Shown here: positions 21,836-32,412 of the stretch, in pieces
Position numbering within the stretch: the first letter of the stretch is position 1
How the letters are laid out: every line of letters starts with the position of its first letter
Assembly (NCBI GenBank): GCA_019022495.1
Contig: JAFEKR010000004.1
Location: forward strand, 992,001 to 1,056,000
Reading direction: 5' to 3'
Length of the DNA stretch: 64,000 nt
DNA from: Epichloe hybrida
Lineage: Eukaryota > Ascomycota > Sordariomycetes > Hypocreales > Clavicipitaceae
Notes under the pieces: model-generated
Seen by the model: only the letters and a program-made list of their open reading frames with translations
Databases searched by the model: none
Told to the model about the DNA's origin: nothing
Position numbers and translations under genes: made by a program

Positions 21836-23680
21836 ATGAGAGCCTGGTCCAGCCTTGCTCGACGAATCTTGACAGCACCGCGAACCCATCATATCGTAAC
21901 CTCACGGCCATTTTCTAAAATGGCTTCGACACAAGCGGCTACTCCTGCTACTCCTGCTCCTGCTCCTGCTCCTGTTCCCGCACCATCAGCACCAGCACCC
22001 GCTCAGCAGACGCAGAATGGACGGGGTCCCAAGCGTGCCCACAACGGCAAGGACAACACCTCACGGCAGTGGAAGCAAAAGAAGACAAAGCGGGAGAAGA
22101 ACATCACAGAGGGATCATCAGAAGAGGTTCTTCGGCGCGACGTCGAAGCGCTGCTAGCATCCAAAGGCGTCGACCTAGAGTCATCATGCGACACAGGGGA
22201 AAACGAGTCCCTCCCCGAACAAGGCGCCGAGATCGAAGTAGACGTCCTCGAGCTGTCCTCGACCGGCGACGGTCTCGCCATGCGACCCGGCTCCAACCAA
22301 GTCTACGTCGTGCCCTTCACCGTCCCAGGAGACGTGGCCCGCGTCAAGGTCTATCGACACATCCGAGGCGAGCACCAGACCGTCGCCGACTTCATCTCCA
22401 TCGCTACCCCGTCCCCCCTGCGCGACGACGCCCGCATCCAGTGCAAGTACTTCTCCTCCTGCGGCGGGTGTCAGTTCCAGATGCTCGACTACCAAGAACA
22501 GCTCAAGCTGAAGAAGCGCATCCTCGAAAAGGCCTACCGCAACTTCTCCAACCTCCCCGCGGAACTGGTGCCCGCCGTGCAAGACACCATCGGCAGCCCC
22601 CTCCAGTACGGCTACCGCACCAAACTGACACCGCACTTTGACGGGCCTCCCGGTTTCAGGCCCAGCAGGAGGAACCTTCCTCGTACATCGTTTGAGAGCT
22701 GTCCCGACATTGGCTTCATGAAGAAGGGCCAGCGCAAGGTCCTCGACATCGAGGACTGCCCCATAGGCACGTCCGCCGTGCGACTGGGTATGGCTCGTGA
22801 GAGGGAACGCATGCATCGTGAGTTTATAAACTACACGCGCGGCGCGACCATTCTACTGCGTGAAAACACCCATCGGTATGCCAAGAACACACAGGGCTCA
22901 GACGAGCAACAACAACAACCTCCTCCTCCTCCTCCTCCACAAGACCAACTCGCTCCATATACAACTCGCACCGAGGGCGACGACTTTGTCGACATCAAGT
23001 CCTGTGAGACAGACTCCAAGGCCACCACAACAGAGTACATTGACGGCTACGCATTCACCAACCCCGCAGGCTCCTTCTTCCAAAACAACAACTCGATTCT
23101 TCCCAAGTTCACAGCCTACGTCCGAGACCGCATCCTCCCACCGTGTTCCTCGTCGTCGTCCACCTCCCCAATCAAGTACCTCATAGACGCCTACTCCGGC
23201 TCCGGCCTCTTCACAATCACCCTATCCTCCGTCTTCCAGCACTCCACGGGCATAGACATCGCCGCCGACTCCATCGCCTCGGCGCGCAACAACGCATCCC
23301 TCAATGGCCTCGGCCCAGACCGCTGCCAATTCATCGCCGCCGACGCAGGCCAGCTCTTCCAGAGCGTTACGTACCCTGCCGATGAGACGGTTGTGGTCCT
23401 GGACCCGCCGAGGAAGGGGTGCGATGGTGATTTCCTAGCCCAGCTGATGAGGTTTGGGCCCAAGAGAATCCTGTACGTGAGCTGCAATGTGCACACGCAG
23501 GCTCGGGACGTGGGCGTGCTGGTGAGAGGCGACGCCGACGGGGCGAGGTATGCTGTCGAGAGCCTCGTTGGGTTTGATTTCTTCCCCCAGACCGGCCATG
23601 TGGAGGGCGTAGCCATCTTGAATAGATGTGAGGCTGAGGCTGTTGAGAATAGGGATAATACGTTGGAAAAGGAGTCGTGA
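21836..23680 (+). CDS. TRM2: tRNA (uracil-5-)-methyltransferase Trm2 (m5U54)
   Basis: Intronless, 614 residues from ATG 21836; a second in-frame ATG lies at 21920 in strong context (AAAATGGCT). The domains are a Pro/Ala and Lys-rich N terminus; a TRAM-like beta domain (EIEVDVLELSSTGDGLAMRP); the Fe-S-type cysteine pattern CKYFSSCGGCQFQMLDYQEQ; and a SAM-dependent RNA m5U methyltransferase domain with YLIDAYSGSGLFTITLSS (SAM loop), VVLDPPRKGCDGDF, the catalytic-Cys motif ILYVSCNVHTQARD and the general-base region FDFFPQTGHVEGVAIL. It forms ribothymidine at position 54 of the tRNA T-loop. The extra N terminus from the first ATG is Arg-rich and acid-free, like a mitochondrial presequence. A poly-Pro insert sits near residue 360. 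Confidence 0.93.
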   Translation: MRAWSSLARRILTAPRTHHIVTSRPFSKMASTQAATPATPAPAPAPVPAPSAPAPAQQTQNGRGPKRAHNGKDNTSRQWKQKKTKREKNITEGSSEEVLRRDVEALLASKGVDLESSCDTGENESLPEQGAEIEVDVLELSSTGDGLAMRPGSNQVYVVPFTVPGDVARVKVYRHIRGEHQTVADFISIATPSPLRDDARIQCKYFSSCGGCQFQMLDYQEQLKLKKRILEKAYRNFSNLPAELVPAVQDTIGSPLQYGYRTKLTPHFDGPPGFRPSRRNLPRTSFESCPDIGFMKKGQRKVLDIEDCPIGTSAVRLGMARERERMHREFINYTRGATILLRENTHRYAKNTQGSDEQQQQPPPPPPPQDQLAPYTTRTEGDDFVDIKSCETDSKATTTEYIDGYAFTNPAGSFFQNNNSILPKFTAYVRDRILPPCSSSSSTSPIKYLIDAYSGSGLFTITLSSVFQHSTGIDIAADSIASARNNASLNGLGPDRCQFIAADAGQLFQSVTYPADETVVVLDPPRKGCDGDFLAQLMRFGPKRILYVSCNVHTQARDVGVLVRGDADGARYAVESLVGFDFFPQTGHVEGVAILNRCEAEAVENRDNTLEKES

Positions 23681-23844
23681 AAAAACCCTCATGATCTGGA
23701 CGGCATGTCTCGCGGTATTATAAACCATTCCCCAGCATGGAGGTTTTGCTCTAGCAGAACTTGTTCTGATTCTAGACGTTCTTGGAAAGAGAAAAATAAC
23801 GAGACCTTTTTTTTAAATATGCACACAAACACTGATTACCAGCA

Positions 23845-26083
23845 CTACTCCTGACCAAGAAGAACCTTGAGTGCCTCCACCGTGATCTGCAACACCTCCG
23901 GTTGCCGACTCTGCCTCAGACACTCCTTCAATGACTCCACGCCCCCCTCTGCAACAATCTTGTCGCGAGCCAACTGCCCAGCGTCTCTTTCTGCCATGAC
24001 GAGATTATACACCGTCACTACACCGCGATGTCGCAATCCGGGATTCGAATCGTTACACATGCCCAGAATCACCTTGACTCCTCTCTCCCGCTGGACCACA
24101 TAGCGTACCACTGACTCGAAACCAGTGAGGGAGGCCAGTGCTCCACCTGCGGCACTCCGTGTTCCTTCATCTTCTGCATCTGCCAATGCCAAGAGGATAT
24201 GAAGCCGTGTTCCAGCTTGGGCACTGTCGTCTGCGTAGAGAGCGATCCCCTCTGGCGCCTGCATCAGGTTGCATACTAGTTCGACGGCGGCTTTACAAAC
24301 AAGGTTGTTGGAGGACAAGAGCTGTTCTTCAATATTCGGCCATGCCAGGCGGATGATATTGCTGCGTGTGCTGTCATCATCCAGCGAGGCCAAGTTGGTA
24401 AGGGCCATTAACGCCTCAAATGTTGGTAGGAGATCGCGCGTCTCGGCGGCCGGATCGGGCGGGAGGATATAAATCAGTGGACGAATGGCAGCTTCGATGG
24501 TATTCGGGCGGTTTCCACCGAAAACCAGAGCGGGATTTGTGCTGATGAGTATTCGTGCCAGTGCCTGTGCGGCCGTTCGTTTGCCGACCTCGTCCGACTC
24601 GGGAACTGCGGCCCAGCCGACGACGAGGAGCTTCACGGCGCCCTGTTGTGCAAGTGACCCTCGAAGTGATTTTGTGACGGCTAGTGAGTGAATGATGGAG
24701 ATGATAAGGCCTAGTGAAGCAGGGGATCCGTTTTTGCTGTGCGTCACTAAAACGGGGATGACGCCGACGTCGAATACTGCCTGGCAACGCTTCGCGACAT
24801 GCTCATCATCGTCTAGAATATCTGGTCCTGCCAGCTTTCCGGCAGCGTCGGCGTAGGCTTTCAGTTGGCCCATCTTCTTTTGCTCTTCAGTGAGTACAGG
24901 CCGATACCGAGTGAGGTTGGCAAATATACTCAGCGCACCGTACGTCGTGGGAGATCTCGGCTGAGCAGTCGTTAGGGTTTTGACTAGCATTTTCAACAAT
25001 GCCTCGTTGCCAGCAAGTCTCTCTTTTATTTTGGGTTGTATAGACGCATATGCGAGACCTTCAATAGATTGTTGTTTGTCGGAGCCTGTTTCTTCTTCAT
25101 CTACTCGCAACATCATTTTCGTGAACAGTTCTGACAAATCCTCAATGCTGGTGCTGGCTGGCTCAATTCTCGACTTGCTAGGGTCGTTTTCCGATTCTTT
25201 AGAAGGAACTGCCTTCATTCTATATGTCAGTTCATCGTTAACAATTGTACCCATTGACAAGAAAAATGGAAGATGAAACACTTTATTGCTCAGAGGGGCG
25301 ATTTTGTTGATCCAGATTCCGGAAACGCACCTTCAACTTGGCGAGGATGACGGCGGCCAAATGCTGGACTTGTTCTGAATGTCTTCTCATTGATATAGAG
25401 CCACCATCACCCTGCACTTGCGGTTCCTTGTTGGGCCCGCCCGTCACGCCGGTAGGATCCTGGTCGACAACTTCTTCCAGCCACTCGAGGCAGTACTTGT
25501 GCACGGCGTCCCGGCACAAAGAGTTCATGCAGGCTGCGTTCAACATTTCCAGACATGCCGTCTCGACCTTTCGACTCTTCCATTCCCTCCTCATAAGAGG
25601 ACCGAGTGTACTCAGGAACCCTTCGCTCAGGAACATTTGAGCAGTGAGATCGGGCACAATGGGAAACGTGGCAGATGCTACACAGAAAGCGACGATGTAG
25701 TCATCGTAGGTGCCGCGTTGTACGCGCTCGAAGAAAAAAGCTGAAATATTCTTGGAGCCCTCGTCGCCTGCAGCTTTCAGATAAGCAGAAGTAGTAAGTG
25801 TGGCGTGCCCGCGAACAATGTCAGGCTGTCGCATATCCAGATAACATAAGACAGTGTCGACGCAGTCGCCGTCAATGACGCTACATATCGACTTGTAGTT
25901 CTTGTCCTTTTGCTGAGCTTCGGCGTCGTCGTTTAAAAGCTTGGTGAGCTCGTCGAGCTCTCTGCACGTTACCTCATCTTCCTGTCCACCTTCCATCAAG
26001 CGAGCAAACACGAGGAGGGTCTGGTCCTCGAGGGTTGCAGCCGGAGCCGCATGTTTCCGCCATATTCCAACGTGTGTTGACAC
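23845..26083 (-). CDS. UNC-45/Cro1/She4-type myosin chaperone
   Basis: Two exons, about 26083-25331 and 25212-23845, give 706 residues. The product is an almost all-helical ARM-repeat protein; the UNC-45/Cro1/She4 central domain is recognised around RGTYDDYIVAFCVASATFPI and the C-terminal half shows repeated ARM-like helices (ALSIFANLTRYRPVL, AVELVCNLMQAPEGIALYA, RHRGVVTVYNLVMAE). She4/Rng3/Cro1 proteins fold and stabilise myosin heads and act in actin-ring and polarity functions in the cytoplasm. The splice is ambiguous: GTGCGT joined to an AAG acceptor gives KLKAVPSK, while GTTTCC joined to a CAG acceptor gives KLKVLPSK. The N terminus lacks a TPR domain, as in fungal members. Confidence 0.87.
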
Positions 26084-27177
26084 GGCGGGAAATGACGAAG
26101 AGGGGCGTCAGCAGACTGGTTGGTAGATGGGCGGACAAAGAATAAGTTGTCGAGCTTATGCGCTGCCCGCTGTTCGCTGACGCAGCTCACACTCAATCGA
26201 AACTCGAGCAAGAAGATATATGATGAGAGAAATAAGCTCAAGCTCAAGCTCATGCTTGAGCTCGAGCTTTGGGCATGATCGTCACACCCACGCACTTTGA
26301 CACTTGTAAAAATCGACGTTGCCCCTCAGTTCCCCCACTTTGAAACTGCACCCCCCTCCCCTCCCTGCTCAGTCCTTGCTCCCACCCCGGCGCCGAGCTA
26401 GCGACATGTCACAGTCACGTGTGCGGACCGCCGTGCAGATTGATTGAGCTTCGACGGCCGATCTGCAACCCCCTTCCTACCCACCCCTCTTCATGCGCCA
26501 ACCCAGATCGGCACAAGATTGAACAACACTCGAATCATCGACGGGACAAGCAAACGAAGCCTGGAGTCTATTATTCCTAGACCACGGAGATTTACATACT
26601 CCGACGTACATGTATGACGTCTAGCAAGGTTCTCCCCGGAACAGACGGAGCAGCCCCATCGACAAGACTCGCCCGAACGAACCAGCGCAAACCCCCAGTC
26701 ATATTTCTCCGTGCGCGCGTCTTTTTTTCCCGCCAAGATTCTCCAGTTTTGTTTTCTGGGTATTATGTACTTGAACCTCTCAAACACAGGTAGGAACCGC
26801 CGTGCCGCCGTGCTGCTTTCTTTCCGTCAGGGGGCGCCACCTCCCCCCTGTTCATTTTCGGACCCTGGCCGACCTCTTTTCATGTTTCCTCATTCTCCCG
26901 TGCCATGATTCCATTCGCTGTAACTAAACGTCCGCAAAAACTTTGCCTATTGATTATTAAACTTGAGCGCCTTGCTCATGACCCCATTTGCCCCTGTCTG
27001 TCACATATGTTGCCAAAATGTCGACAAGGGTAATACAGAGAACTGGGGAAGAAGAGAATACCAGAATAACGTGAAAGGAGACCGTAACCCCCCCCCCCCC
27101 CTAAATGTACGTGATGGCGGCCTGAAATCTTGTCGAATAAAAATTTCATGACGTGTCAGTCAATTGACATTGACTGG
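26084..27177. other. Intergenic region with a near-perfect inverted repeat
   Basis: About 1.1 kb between the chaperone start and the C2H2-factor stop. It contains the hairpin-capable sequence at 26234-26269 and a C run near 27090-27101. Apparent readings (for example 26491-26787 minus) are not protein-like. Confidence 0.6.
26234..26269. repeat. Inverted repeat, 15-bp arms
   Basis: Arms AAGCTCAAGCTCAAG (26234-26248) and CTTGAGCTCGAGCTT (26255-26269) are complementary except for one position, with a 6-nt loop. It lies about 150 bp upstream of the chaperone start codon and so could fall in its promoter or leader. Confidence 0.85.
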
Positions 27178-28258
27178 TCACCAGCGCGTTGGTGGTGGTC
27201 GGCTGGGATTCATGTTGAAACTGTGGCATCCCCGTTCATGGCGTTTCATGTTGCTCCGAACGCTAAAGGCCTTGCCGCACCCCGCGTGTGGGCACTTGAA
27301 AGGCTTCTCCCCCGTGTGAGAATGGCTGTGGATGCGAAGGCTGCTGGGTCGGCTGAATGCTTTATGGCAGGTCGGGCAGGTGTATCGATCCTGACTCTGA
27401 GGATAAGAAACGCCACATATGGGGTTCAAGTAATGATGGTGTTGCCAGGGCCCACTGGCCGAGGCTGACCCAAGTGACACAGAGCCGTCGACCGGAGGAA
27501 ACGTCCGAGGTAGCTGTCGTTGGTAATAGGGTTTGCATGTTTGACCATGAGTGGATGTGACGTCGTTGGCTGGCAAGCTCGGAGGATGGTAAGTACTGCT
27601 GTTGAATTGGGTCTGGAACATGTCCAAGGGTAACTGCTGATGATGAAGCGAAGATGCCGGGAGGTGAGCTCTGGGCGAGGGTTTTTTGACAAGGAAGCAT
27701 GGCAGATGTCTGACTCTGTAGGAGGTGTCACTTGGAGGATTCTCCTCTTCTGGCACGCGATGCGTTAGGAGATTGCCTCGGGGAGTTATTGACGGGATAG
27801 TTGTAGCTGTCGAAGTGATCGGTTCCCAAAGGAGGCGTTGGGGGTAAGGCTCTGAGTTCACGGACGTATTGCCGGGTGTAGCTCGAGCTCGGCCGACTAC
27901 CACTGTTTGTGAGTGATGGTCCTTGTAGCCGTGAAGTTGTTGTTGCTGCCGCCGAGGTAGTTGCGTTGGCCTCACTCCAGCTCGTCCTGCGCCTGTGCCT
28001 ATGTTGATCGTTGACAACCGTATATTCCACGCGAGGAGATCCGGATGAGGACTCTGAAGATGCTACACTTGCTGGCGAACCAGCACCCGCGATTCCTAGC
28101 AGCTTCGAGATGGAAGGCAGTGAGCATTTCATCTCCTCTATGAGTGGAGATGGAGGAGGCTGCGGTGCATATCGATGCGGTTCGCTTCGCAGGGGAAGTT
28201 GAGGATAGTGGGCCATGGAATATGTAGCCATTGCTCCAGAGGCCTGATGGTCGTTCAT
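27178..28258 (-). CDS. C2H2 zinc-finger transcription factor
   Basis: Two exons, 28258-27862 and 27749-27178, give 322 residues. The 112-nt intron has donor GTGAAC, a CTAAC branch site 11 nt before its end and a CCAG acceptor, and it restores frame into QEENPPSDTS. The N terminus has PSISKLLGIAGAG followed by Ser/Pro-rich, probably disordered sequence. Two zinc fingers lie at the C terminus: YTCPTCHKAFSRPSSLRIHS (C-x2-C) and FKCPHAGCGKAFSVRSNMKR (C-x4-C) ending HERGCH. This finger pair resembles fungal regulators of development and stress, but no named orthologue is assigned. It is presumably nuclear and DNA-binding. Confidence 0.82.
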
Positions 28259-29832
28259 GTATTACCCAACCTCTTTAATTGTAATCAATGCTGGATGCTG
28301 GGTCAAGCTTGACTTCAACTCTGCGGGCCGCATCTGAAAATTGGGGTGGCCTTGTTTTAAGTAAGTCTTGCAAGTCTTGTGCCGGTCCGGATCCTGCACA
28401 GCACTAGAGCGGCTGAGAGAGAGGGTGTCAAGATCGGTAGTACTGCAAACTGTAAATCAATCAGATCGGGGAGGGGGGGGGGGGGGGGTATAGTATATCC
28501 CATGAAAAGCTACCGAGTCGCCGGGGTTGATGTGCAGGCATGCTTGTCACAGATTGGCAGAGGGTCGAATCCTCGATGAACTATTTGGCCAGACATGAAC
28601 GGCAACCTGGGACGAAGAACAGTGTCATCCTTGTTTCTGGGATAGCTCATCAGGTTGCTGGAGTCGCAACAAGGGTAAGGGTGTGTGACGGATGGTTTTG
28701 GGGGAGTGAACCGCGGGTAAGAGTCCGCGTGTGTGCACTGTTCAGGTTGCCTCTCATGTTTCTTCGGCTCCTCTTCTTTTTCTTGATCGGTGGGGATCCA
28801 TCCGATCATGGTCAAACGGTGAAAGTGGAGAGAGTTGATGCATCGGCCGTATCTAGAACCTCGAGGCCTGTTTCCCGACCGACCACTCCGACCACTCCGA
28901 CCACTCCGACCACTCCGACCACTCCGACCATTCCGACCATCCTTCCTTGTTCCCCGTCTTTCGTGGCATTAGGCAGTCAATTTCGGTCTTATTGCCGGGC
29001 TCCTTGACCCCCAAGTGTCTATTAAGTCGACGGACAACCCGACAATGGACACAAGAGTTACAACTGACACAGCTCAGCCACTGACCAATTCGGGGCGGAG
29101 AAAAAGGGTCTGGAAATAGCCGAGTAGAGACAGATGAATGATATCAAGCCCTACCACGCCAGATGGCTGACGCGGGCCGCGTTCATCCTTTCTGTCGATT
29201 GCGAGCTTCTCCAATTGTCGTCGACCCTCAACATTTGCGAGTTTGGATGCCACCCAAATTAGCAAGACTTCTGGTACACTTGTACCCACATCCATCCAAG
29301 CGTCATCCCTGGTGGGTTTTTGCCTCCGGCAGCCACCACATGGACACGGAACTTTTGACTTTTGAAGACATTGGTTCCAACGGAACAAGCATCGGGCACA
29401 CCTTCCAACCATGACCGGGCGGCCAAGAGTGTAGTGTGACGGTGAGATCGCCTTTGCAGAAATGCTCCGCGGTCCACAAGCTCGTTCGCCGTGGCGTGTC
29501 CAACGCAGACGACGCATCCTTTGTTGAGAGAATCGTGAAGCCAAGTCGACTTGTCGGGTGGAACCCTGCCAGCAGTGACAAATGGGACACAATCAAGTGA
29601 CCGACGTCCTTACAATCCAAACCGAGTTTCAACTCAACAACGTTTTCCTCTACGCCTGCTTCACACATGGCAGTACGTTGTGGTGTCGCAAGAAAGCACC
29701 AACCGCTTGACACTTGCCGCTCGGCATTCTTCATCAAAGTGCTCTGTGATTAATTCATCGTAGATTCCCCAAAGCTGGACTAGAACGAAAGGAGCTGTAT
29801 CACCTGCCTTATAGATTGAACGCTATCAAAGG
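28259..29832. other. Gene-poor region with low-complexity tracts
   Basis: No intact gene. It holds a 16-nt G run (28473-28488) and a 9-bp minisatellite (28881-28943). Between 29074 and 29760 several mid-length readings exist on both strands; a + strand reading ending RLVGWNPASSDKWDTIK and a minus reading ending HLSLLGYFQTLFLRPELVSG both look somewhat protein-like. Neither can be assigned a family, start or splice pattern. Confidence 0.5.
28881..28943. repeat. 9-bp minisatellite GACCACTCC
   Basis: Five perfect tandem units followed by two variants. The unit is a multiple of three, so it reads as a Thr-Pro-Thr repeat on the + strand, but no supporting gene structure is visible. Confidence 0.9.
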
Positions 29833-30456
29833 TCATACGAAGTCATCCCGCTGGATCCAGGGGGCTGTGGGGTAAGGATACGAAATTGTAGCCTCACCGT
29901 CTTCAAAGAGATACGCATGGGGAACTGGAGACGGGATGAGATCCCGTATCGCCTGGATTTCGGTTGAGCCTCCCTTTCCGCAAGCTTCATTCCCCGGGCT
30001 TAGATATGCGAACCGCGACTTCCTGCATCTCTGAAAGAGGAGGAAAACCCACAATTAGCGGTCGGGGCTTGTCCGCTGCATGATGTGAAGTCCAGTGCAT
30101 CTCGCTGAGCTGTGATTCCGTGCGGCATGTGTACAACATCACGCAAACCTCCCCAACACCAAAGACGGGAACACCCCGAGATGCAGCGACGCAGGGCAAC
30201 ATGCCGTCATCATTACATTTGAGTTCTCGGACGGGATCAGTACTCGATTCAGGCACGTGGACAAAGTTTGACGAATCCGTTTCCCTGGCACCGGCCGGCC
30301 ATAATCGCGGTACACCTGCCGGACATATTGGACGTCAAGTTGCCACCCGTCTTCCGTCTGCTCTCGGAACTGGTCCTCGGGGATGCAGCCGTCTCTCTCT
30401 TCCCGCTCAGGTACGGGTGAAGTGCCGTCGGATCCCGAGTCTAGACGATGCTGCAT
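29833..30456 (-). pseudogene. Unassigned, possibly broken, minus-strand gene
   Basis: Not recognised. A convincing last exon spans 30030-29833 (acceptor TCTTTCAG preceded by a pyrimidine run and GCTAAT) and reads RCRKSRFAYLSPGNEACGKG up to WIQRDDFV and stop. It joins in phase 0 to a segment ending PVFGVGE (donor GTTTGC, last base 30149) containing ELKCNDDGMLPCVAASRG. Further upstream the frame must change again to reach a polar segment (GCIPEDQFREQTEDGWQLDV), and no start codon or signal peptide is evident. Four cysteines hint at a secreted protein. It may be a decayed gene or a real multi-exon gene whose first exons were not resolved. Confidence 0.3.
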
Positions 30457-30865
30457 CCGAGCCCGAGTCTTGCGGTCGTACGCGGTTCGGACGGCGGATC
30501 TCTGTTTGTGGCGTACATGGCCCTGTCTTGCTGACTGGGATCAAGTCGGTGGCTTTTCGAAACCTATAACCACTATCAAGTAAGGTTGTTTTCTTCTTTG
30601 CTTTTTCTTCCTTCTCCTTTCTTTTTAGTTGCAGTTTGCAGTTACTTGTGGGGAAGGATCCAGATAATGCATCAGGCAGATGGACCCTGCCTCCACAGGC
30701 AGATGACGGTGCCGCTGTGCATGAATGCGCCGAAAGATGATCAAAATAATATCCGGCCGACGTCTACAGCTAGTCATTTGATCTGTTGCGCAGTTGCCGG
30801 CCGCCCCTTGCGTTGAATGGTATTTACCTCTAGCAAGTCTAAATATCAAAGCAAGGTGGCTCTTT

Positions 30866-31809
30866 TAGTTTCCGGTTTTGCCCTTCACATAGGGTGCCTT
30901 TGTAATTCCACCGCGAACCCTTTCTGCCGCCCTTGGGGTTCGCACTAGCTCACCGTGCTCGATTCTCTGCGAGGACGAGATGCCACGCTTCGCATTCTTG
31001 CCTTTCTTTTCGGGCTCGAAATTGGTCAACGTCTCGAACGCCTCCTTCATGCACACGCCTCGCCAGAGCTGCCCGCCCCCCTTGGGTCCTTGCCGCCAAG
31101 CTTCATTTCTTCGTAGTTCCGCAAAAAGTACGATGGCGGCCGCTCATCAATTTGACATGTCTGGTTGGAATTCTGGAAATGCTTCGGGGCTTTCCCGTCA
31201 GCTCCGTGGTCTCTCGACCACTTGCGCACCGCCCGACTGTGTTCGCGATGCGCCGTCGTCGCCGCCTCTCGAGGGCACGTCAGCCTCCCCATCGAGCGCT
31301 GTGTCGGTTTGCAGAGCTGTAGTAAAAAGACGGTTGAGACAAGGCCTTTTTGCACTCCTTTGTTATGAGAACGACGGTGACCTTATGCTCGTAGGTCATC
31401 GAGGTCACCACAAAGTCAGCCGTATGTGTTTGATGCTGCTTGTTGCAGCCTCTCACTCAAAGTGCGTGCTTGGCACCACCGAGTCGCTCCAGCTGCTCAC
31501 TCTCCGGGTTGCATTGAGTTTTCTTGTTGTTGCCGTTGTTCTTGGGCGGGGGATTACCCGGCTGCCTGGTGCCTCCGTTGCCGGGGTTGGATATGTCGCC
31601 CTTTTTGCCGCGGCCCTATTTGATCTTCTTGGGTATCTTCAGGCTTCCCATGCCCGTCACCTGCCCGATGATGTCGAAAGCAGTTTTCAGGTCGTCTGGG
31701 ACGAGGTTCGTTCCGCTGCAGGGGCTAAGCCACCACTGGCAGGCTCCCCCGGGATTCTCACCGTCATCGTGCACGTGTTTGATGAGTTTTACGGCGTTGG
31801 TGACGGCGT
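30866..31809 (-). pseudogene. Broken C-terminal tail of a GH18 chitinase-like gene
   Basis: A genuine-looking intron end (CTAAC at 31823-31819, acceptor CAG before 31809) opens a reading DAVTNAVKLIKHVHDDGENP, PGGACQWWLSPCSGTNLVPD, then VTSMTYEHK, TCPREAATTAHR, CQIDERPPSYFL and LWRGVCMKEAFETL. In order, these match from memory the Cys-rich tail of large fungal chitinases of the killer-toxin-like subgroup. The reading is interrupted by an in-frame TAG (31618-31616), a TGA (31459-31457) and at least one later frame change. The GH18 catalytic part is absent: only 600 bp separate the 5' end from the acr-2-like gene. It is best read as a 5'-truncated pseudogene. A 344-codon + strand reading over the same DNA is its antisense shadow. 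Confidence 0.5.
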
Positions 31810-32412
31810 CTGCCGTGCGTTAGCAAAAAGTCTCCCGAAGCAGCGCGCACAGATGACAAGAGGCAAGAGAGCAAGATCAAGATGGAGAAAGGAAGAGACT
31901 GAGATGATCGAGGAGACGCGCGCGTGTGTGAGTCAGCGAGCTCGAGTTGATAAGAGAACGAGGGTGGGGCGACCAGATCAGATCCGCCTGGAGCCAATCA
32001 AAGACGGTGCGTAATACCACGGGGCCGATGAAGGGTGGCTGCCCACGTTACTAGAAAATGAGTCTTGGCTGCCGCATGCGGCTTAGCGCCAACTACCTGT
32101 CAACGACTTCGTGATACCCCCTTCGCTTTCGCCTCGGACTCGGGACAGGACAGAAGACAGAAAGAAAGAGAAGGAAAAGAAGAAAAATCCCATCACCCGG
32201 ACACGCACGCTCCCAGGCAAATACCCAGCAGCGGTTCCCCTTTCCCCCTCCTTGTCAAACACCTCCCCCGTCACTGGGCCCGTACTATGCACGCAGTCCA
32301 CGCATTCCAGACGGGCCGCCAGGCTCGAGTGACTTGGAATTACCGGATCCAGGAAACAGGAAATGAAAATTCGTCGAGTTCTGTCCTAATGTCCTGATTA
32401 GATGTCCTCACC

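Noticed and set aside
22069..22816. 190- and 210-codon readings within TRM2
   Set aside because: Other-frame shadows of a clearly identified gene.
28540..29007. 155-codon plus-strand reading with Thr-Pro repeats
   Set aside because: Built on the 9-bp minisatellite and a low-complexity run; no recognisable domain.
30980..32014. 344-codon plus-strand reading
   Set aside because: It is antisense to a segment with family motifs and splice signals on the minus strand, and its composition is not protein-like.
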